From Alphaproteobacteria bacterium (GTDB taxonomy: Bacteria > Pseudomonadota > Alphaproteobacteria > Thalassobaculales > Thalassobaculaceae), in NCBI GenBank assembly GCA_024742275.1, contig JANSYS010000005.1, positions 175,727-239,726 of the forward strand: DNA of 64,000 nucleotides, given 5' to 3'. Below the pieces are notes generated by a model. The model searched no databases and was not told the DNA's origin. It worked only from the letters and a program-made list of their open reading frames with translations. Positions 62,141 through 64,000 of this stretch are shown piece by piece. Every line of letters begins with the position of its first letter. Position 1 is the first letter of the stretch. Both the position numbers and the translations under genes were made by a program.

Positions 62141-63496
62141 TCAGGCCGCGCGGTCGCCGCTCCTGATCTGGTTGACGAACGCGGTCGACTGGTCTGTCAG
62201 CGTCCGGATGTCGTTGAGCAAACCGTCGACGGAGTCCGTGACCGTGGCGGCGGCTTCCGAAGTCCTGTCGGCGGTGCCCTGGACGTCCTCTGCCAAGCGG
62301 CTCACCTCCTGGGTCCCGGAGGTTGCCTGCGCGACGTTCTGAGTGATCTCGCCGGTGGCAGCGTTCTGCTGCTCCACGGCGCCGGCAATCGCCTGGGCCA
62401 TCTCTTCTATCCGGGTGATCGTTTCGGAGATCGACGCAACGATATCGCAGCTCTTGCCGGAGGACTGCTGGATCCGTTCGACCAACGACGTGATCTCGAC
62501 AGTCGCGTCGCCGGTCTGCTTGGCAAGGCTCTTGACCTCACCCGCCACCACCGCGAAGCCCTTGCCGGCGTCACCGGCTCGGGCCGCCTCGATTGTGGCG
62601 TTCAGGGCCAGAAGGTTCGTCTGGTCGGCAATGTCGCGGATCAGACTGAGAACGTTGGAGATCTCGGTCGTCACGTTGGCCAGGTCTCCCACCGTCGCCG
62701 AAGCGTCGGACGCGAGGCTGGAAGCACCGCGCATTTCGTTGACCGCCGCATTGGCCTGCTGCGAGATCTCCGCAATCGTCGCGCTCATCTCTTCCATAGC
62801 GCTGGAGATCGTCTGCACATTGACGCTCATGTCGGAGGCCCGGGCGACGGTCGTGGACGATGCATTGCGCGTACCGTCCGCTTCCTGGTTCAGGCCATGA
62901 GCGGTCTTGCGCATGGCCTCCGCCGCCTCCGTCAACGACCGCGTCAGTCCGCCAATCGACGTGTCGAACTGGTTCGACAAATCGTTCAAACGGTTGCGAT
63001 GGTCGCGTTCCTTGGCTTCCAGGTAGATGCCGATCACCAGATTGATGTCGAGCAGAATAACCTTGTCGAGCGCCGCGACCAGGTCGCCGGCGCGTTCGGC
63101 CGCCGCCTTCATGGAGAAGCCGGTCAGCGAATGACTGATGGCGAGCTTGTGGAGTTCGGCGGTGATCCGTGTGTAGCCATCGATGTACCAAGAGGTATCG
63201 AGACCGAGCTTGTTATGGATCTCGCCGATGCGCTGTACCGAGTCGAAATAGGCCTGATCGCTCCCGGCCGTGAACATCCGCTTCCAGTGGCTGGCCTGAG
63301 CGGTGGCAGCATGTTTCTGTCGCGCTTCGGAGTCGAACATGGCGGCCAGGTGGCCGATGCCCGAGAGCTTCTCGTAGAAGCGCTCAAGAATGCCGGAAAG
63401 ATGTTGCTCGACCACCGGAAAGAACTCCGCCAGGAGCTTTCTCTCGTCGGCAGACAAATCGATAAAGTCAACGTGGGCTTGTAGATCAGCGTTCAT
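62141..63496 (-). CDS. Globin-coupled methyl-accepting chemotaxis protein (HemAT-like)
   Basis: 451 residues. Residues 1-150 are a globin sensor: [47 protein letters not shown] with the proximal haem-ligand candidate His94. No membrane segment exists, so it is a soluble receptor. The C-terminal half is a methyl-accepting signalling domain with the tip EVxxLA-type motif [40 protein letters not shown] and long flanking coiled coils. It should sense oxygen and drive aerotaxis through CheA. AGGAGAAACC precedes ATG 63496. No other che gene lies in the window. Confidence 0.94.
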   Translation of the reverse strand: MNADLQAHVDFIDLSADERKLLAEFFPVVEQHLSGILERFYEKLSGIGHLAAMFDSEARQKHAATAQASHWKRMFTAGSDQAYFDSVQRIGEIHNKLGLDTSWYIDGYTRITAELHKLAISHSLTGFSMKAAAERAGDLVAALDKVILLDINLVIGIYLEAKERDHRNRLNDLSNQFDTSIGGLTRSLTEAAEAMRKTAHGLNQEADGTRNASSTTVARASDMSVNVQTISSAMEEMSATIAEISQQANAAVNEMRGASSLASDASATVGDLANVTTEISNVLSLIRDIADQTNLLALNATIEAARAGDAGKGFAVVAGEVKSLAKQTGDATVEITSLVERIQQSSGKSCDIVASISETITRIEEMAQAIAGAVEQQNAATGEITQNVAQATSGTQEVSRLAEDVQGTADRTSEAAATVTDSVDGLLNDIRTLTDQSTAFVNQIRSGDRAA

Positions 63497-63841
63497 GACG
63501 GTTTCTCCTGATCCGAGTCGCAACTGAATGCGTCATTCAATCAGAACGCCGAAGAATTAAGATTCGTTTAAGATCGACCTATATGACAAACAATTGTTGC
63601 CGCGTGATCGAAAATTTCAGAACAAATCATTATTAACCATAATTTCTATATCAGAAATACAAGGCAGGGTCCGGAACAAACGTTTCACCACAATCCCTTA
63701 TGGACGTCGCTGTTCATGCCGGAAAGCAGCCGGTCCGACCTTTGGATTGGGTAGCCCGATGCGAACACAGGTCATCCATAGGGTGGCGATCAGACCGCAG
63801 ATCTAAACTACCGCGAAAAAATATTTTACCGGCGCGAGCAA
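63497..63841. other. AT-richer intergenic region upstream of the chemoreceptor
   Basis: About 345 bases with clearly lower GC than the window, notably 63540-63665, and no supported gene. It probably holds the chemoreceptor promoter on the minus strand. TGAATG-CGT-CATTCA (63525-63539) is an inverted repeat 29 bases before the start codon and could be a regulator site. A 70-codon frame at 63594-63806 has no ribosome-binding site. It ends at the edge of an insertion sequence. Confidence 0.5.
63525..63539 (-). promoter_or_regulatory. Inverted repeat, possible operator
   Basis: TGAATG and CATTCA arms around a three-base centre lie 29 bases upstream of the chemoreceptor start codon. The dyad is in the right place for a repressor or activator, but no regulator is known. 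Confidence 0.3.
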
Positions 63842-64000
63842 TGACCTGCCCCTTCTGATTGGTCCGGTTTGAATGTTAGTGCATAGGCGGTTTCGGCGCC
63901 AAGCTGGGCGACCGGTGTAGCGGAGCGGAGCCGGACGGCCAGCTTGGCGGGATGATCGTCTCCGGGGCCGGTGGCCGGTATCCCAGGCTACTGTGCGGAC
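63842..64000 (-). mobile_element. End of an IS3-type insertion sequence, cut by the window edge
   Basis: The tail of a transposase frame lies on the minus strand (63876-64000). Beyond its stop the sequence TGACCTGCCCC at 63842 looks like a terminal inverted repeat of an IS3-family element. The flanking direct repeat and the other end lie outside the window, so the exact border is provisional. Confidence 0.6.
63876..64000 (-). CDS. IS3-family transposase, C-terminal fragment
   Basis: The frame enters from beyond the window and stops at TAA 63876-63878. The last residues read PHSSLGYRPPAPETIIP, a hallmark of the C-terminal end of the DDE integrase domain in IS3-type transposases, followed by a short Pro/Ser-rich tail. 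Only about 40 codons are visible, so completeness cannot be judged. It lies next to an AT-richer gap, in line with an insertion there. Confidence 0.7.
   Translation of the reverse strand, partial: PHSSLGYRPPAPETIIPPSWPSGSAPLHRSPSLAPKPPMH

Noticed and set aside
1..64000. CRISPR arrays, tRNA or rRNA genes, prophage
   Set aside because: I saw no regular spacer-repeat array, no tRNA cloverleaf with a T-loop motif and no phage structural genes. The only tandem repeat has identical spacers and is not a CRISPR.

Overview
This window is high-GC, densely coded chromosome, most likely from a marine or free-living alphaproteobacterium of the Rhodospirillales type (Thalassobaculum/Nisaea-like). The grounds are a class I lysyl-tRNA synthetase, TRAP transporters with a twin-arginine binding protein, a TipF-like EAL protein, PAS_5-type small proteins, and many amine and one-carbon catabolism genes. 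No rRNA, tRNA or CRISPR array was seen. The taxonomic guess is inference from gene content.

Layout. 0.3-11.1 kb holds housekeeping genes (HAD hydrolase, TipF-like EAL protein, pyrD, a class IV aminotransferase, DUF1028, lysS, aspS, marR) plus one secreted glycine-rich lectin. 11.6-16.6 kb is a TRAP operon (binding protein, terminator, small permease, very long large permease). 16.8-18.9 kb is pcaD-pcaH-pcaG for protocatechuate breakdown. It is followed by a palindromic 50-bp tandem repeat and then a cold-shock protein and DEAD-box helicase on the other strand. 21.2-23.2 kb has a hydrolase and glk. 23.3-30.1 kb is a methylamine-type catabolic run: dimethylglycine dehydrogenase-like flavoprotein, MttB-family methyltransferase without pyrrolysine, TetR regulator, atypical SDR and PLP aminotransferase. 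30.2-45 kb mixes metA, an RraA-like protein, a glutamine synthetase-like ligase, a serine hydrolase, a class V aminotransferase, an orphan membrane protein, pyk, an EamA exporter and a thiolase. 45.6-49.6 kb is a five-gene corrinoid operon (corrinoid protein, DUF1638, PF13769, RraA-like, glycerate kinase). 49.7-52.3 kb carries an AmmeMemoRadiSam pair in divergent orientation. 52.9-62 kb has ggt, a DAO flavoprotein, an orphan iron-type ABC permease, lepA, a PhyH-type dioxygenase and a class II aldolase. The end has a globin-coupled chemoreceptor and the cut 3' end of an IS3-type transposase.

How it may fit together (inference). The MttB-like enzyme at 25.8 kb and the corrinoid operon at 45.7-49.5 kb look like the methyltransferase and the methyl carrier of one quaternary-amine demethylation route in a probably aerobic bacterium. 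The adjacent flavoprotein could oxidise the demethylated product. The glutamine synthetase-like ligase, the PuuB-like oxidase and gamma-glutamyltransferase suggest a dispersed gamma-glutamylation route for amines. The most notable oddities are an apparently frameshifted start in the TipF-like gene, a 340-residue coiled-coil tail on the TRAP permease, an SDR without its catalytic lysine, and a hairpin that covers the metA ribosome-binding site.
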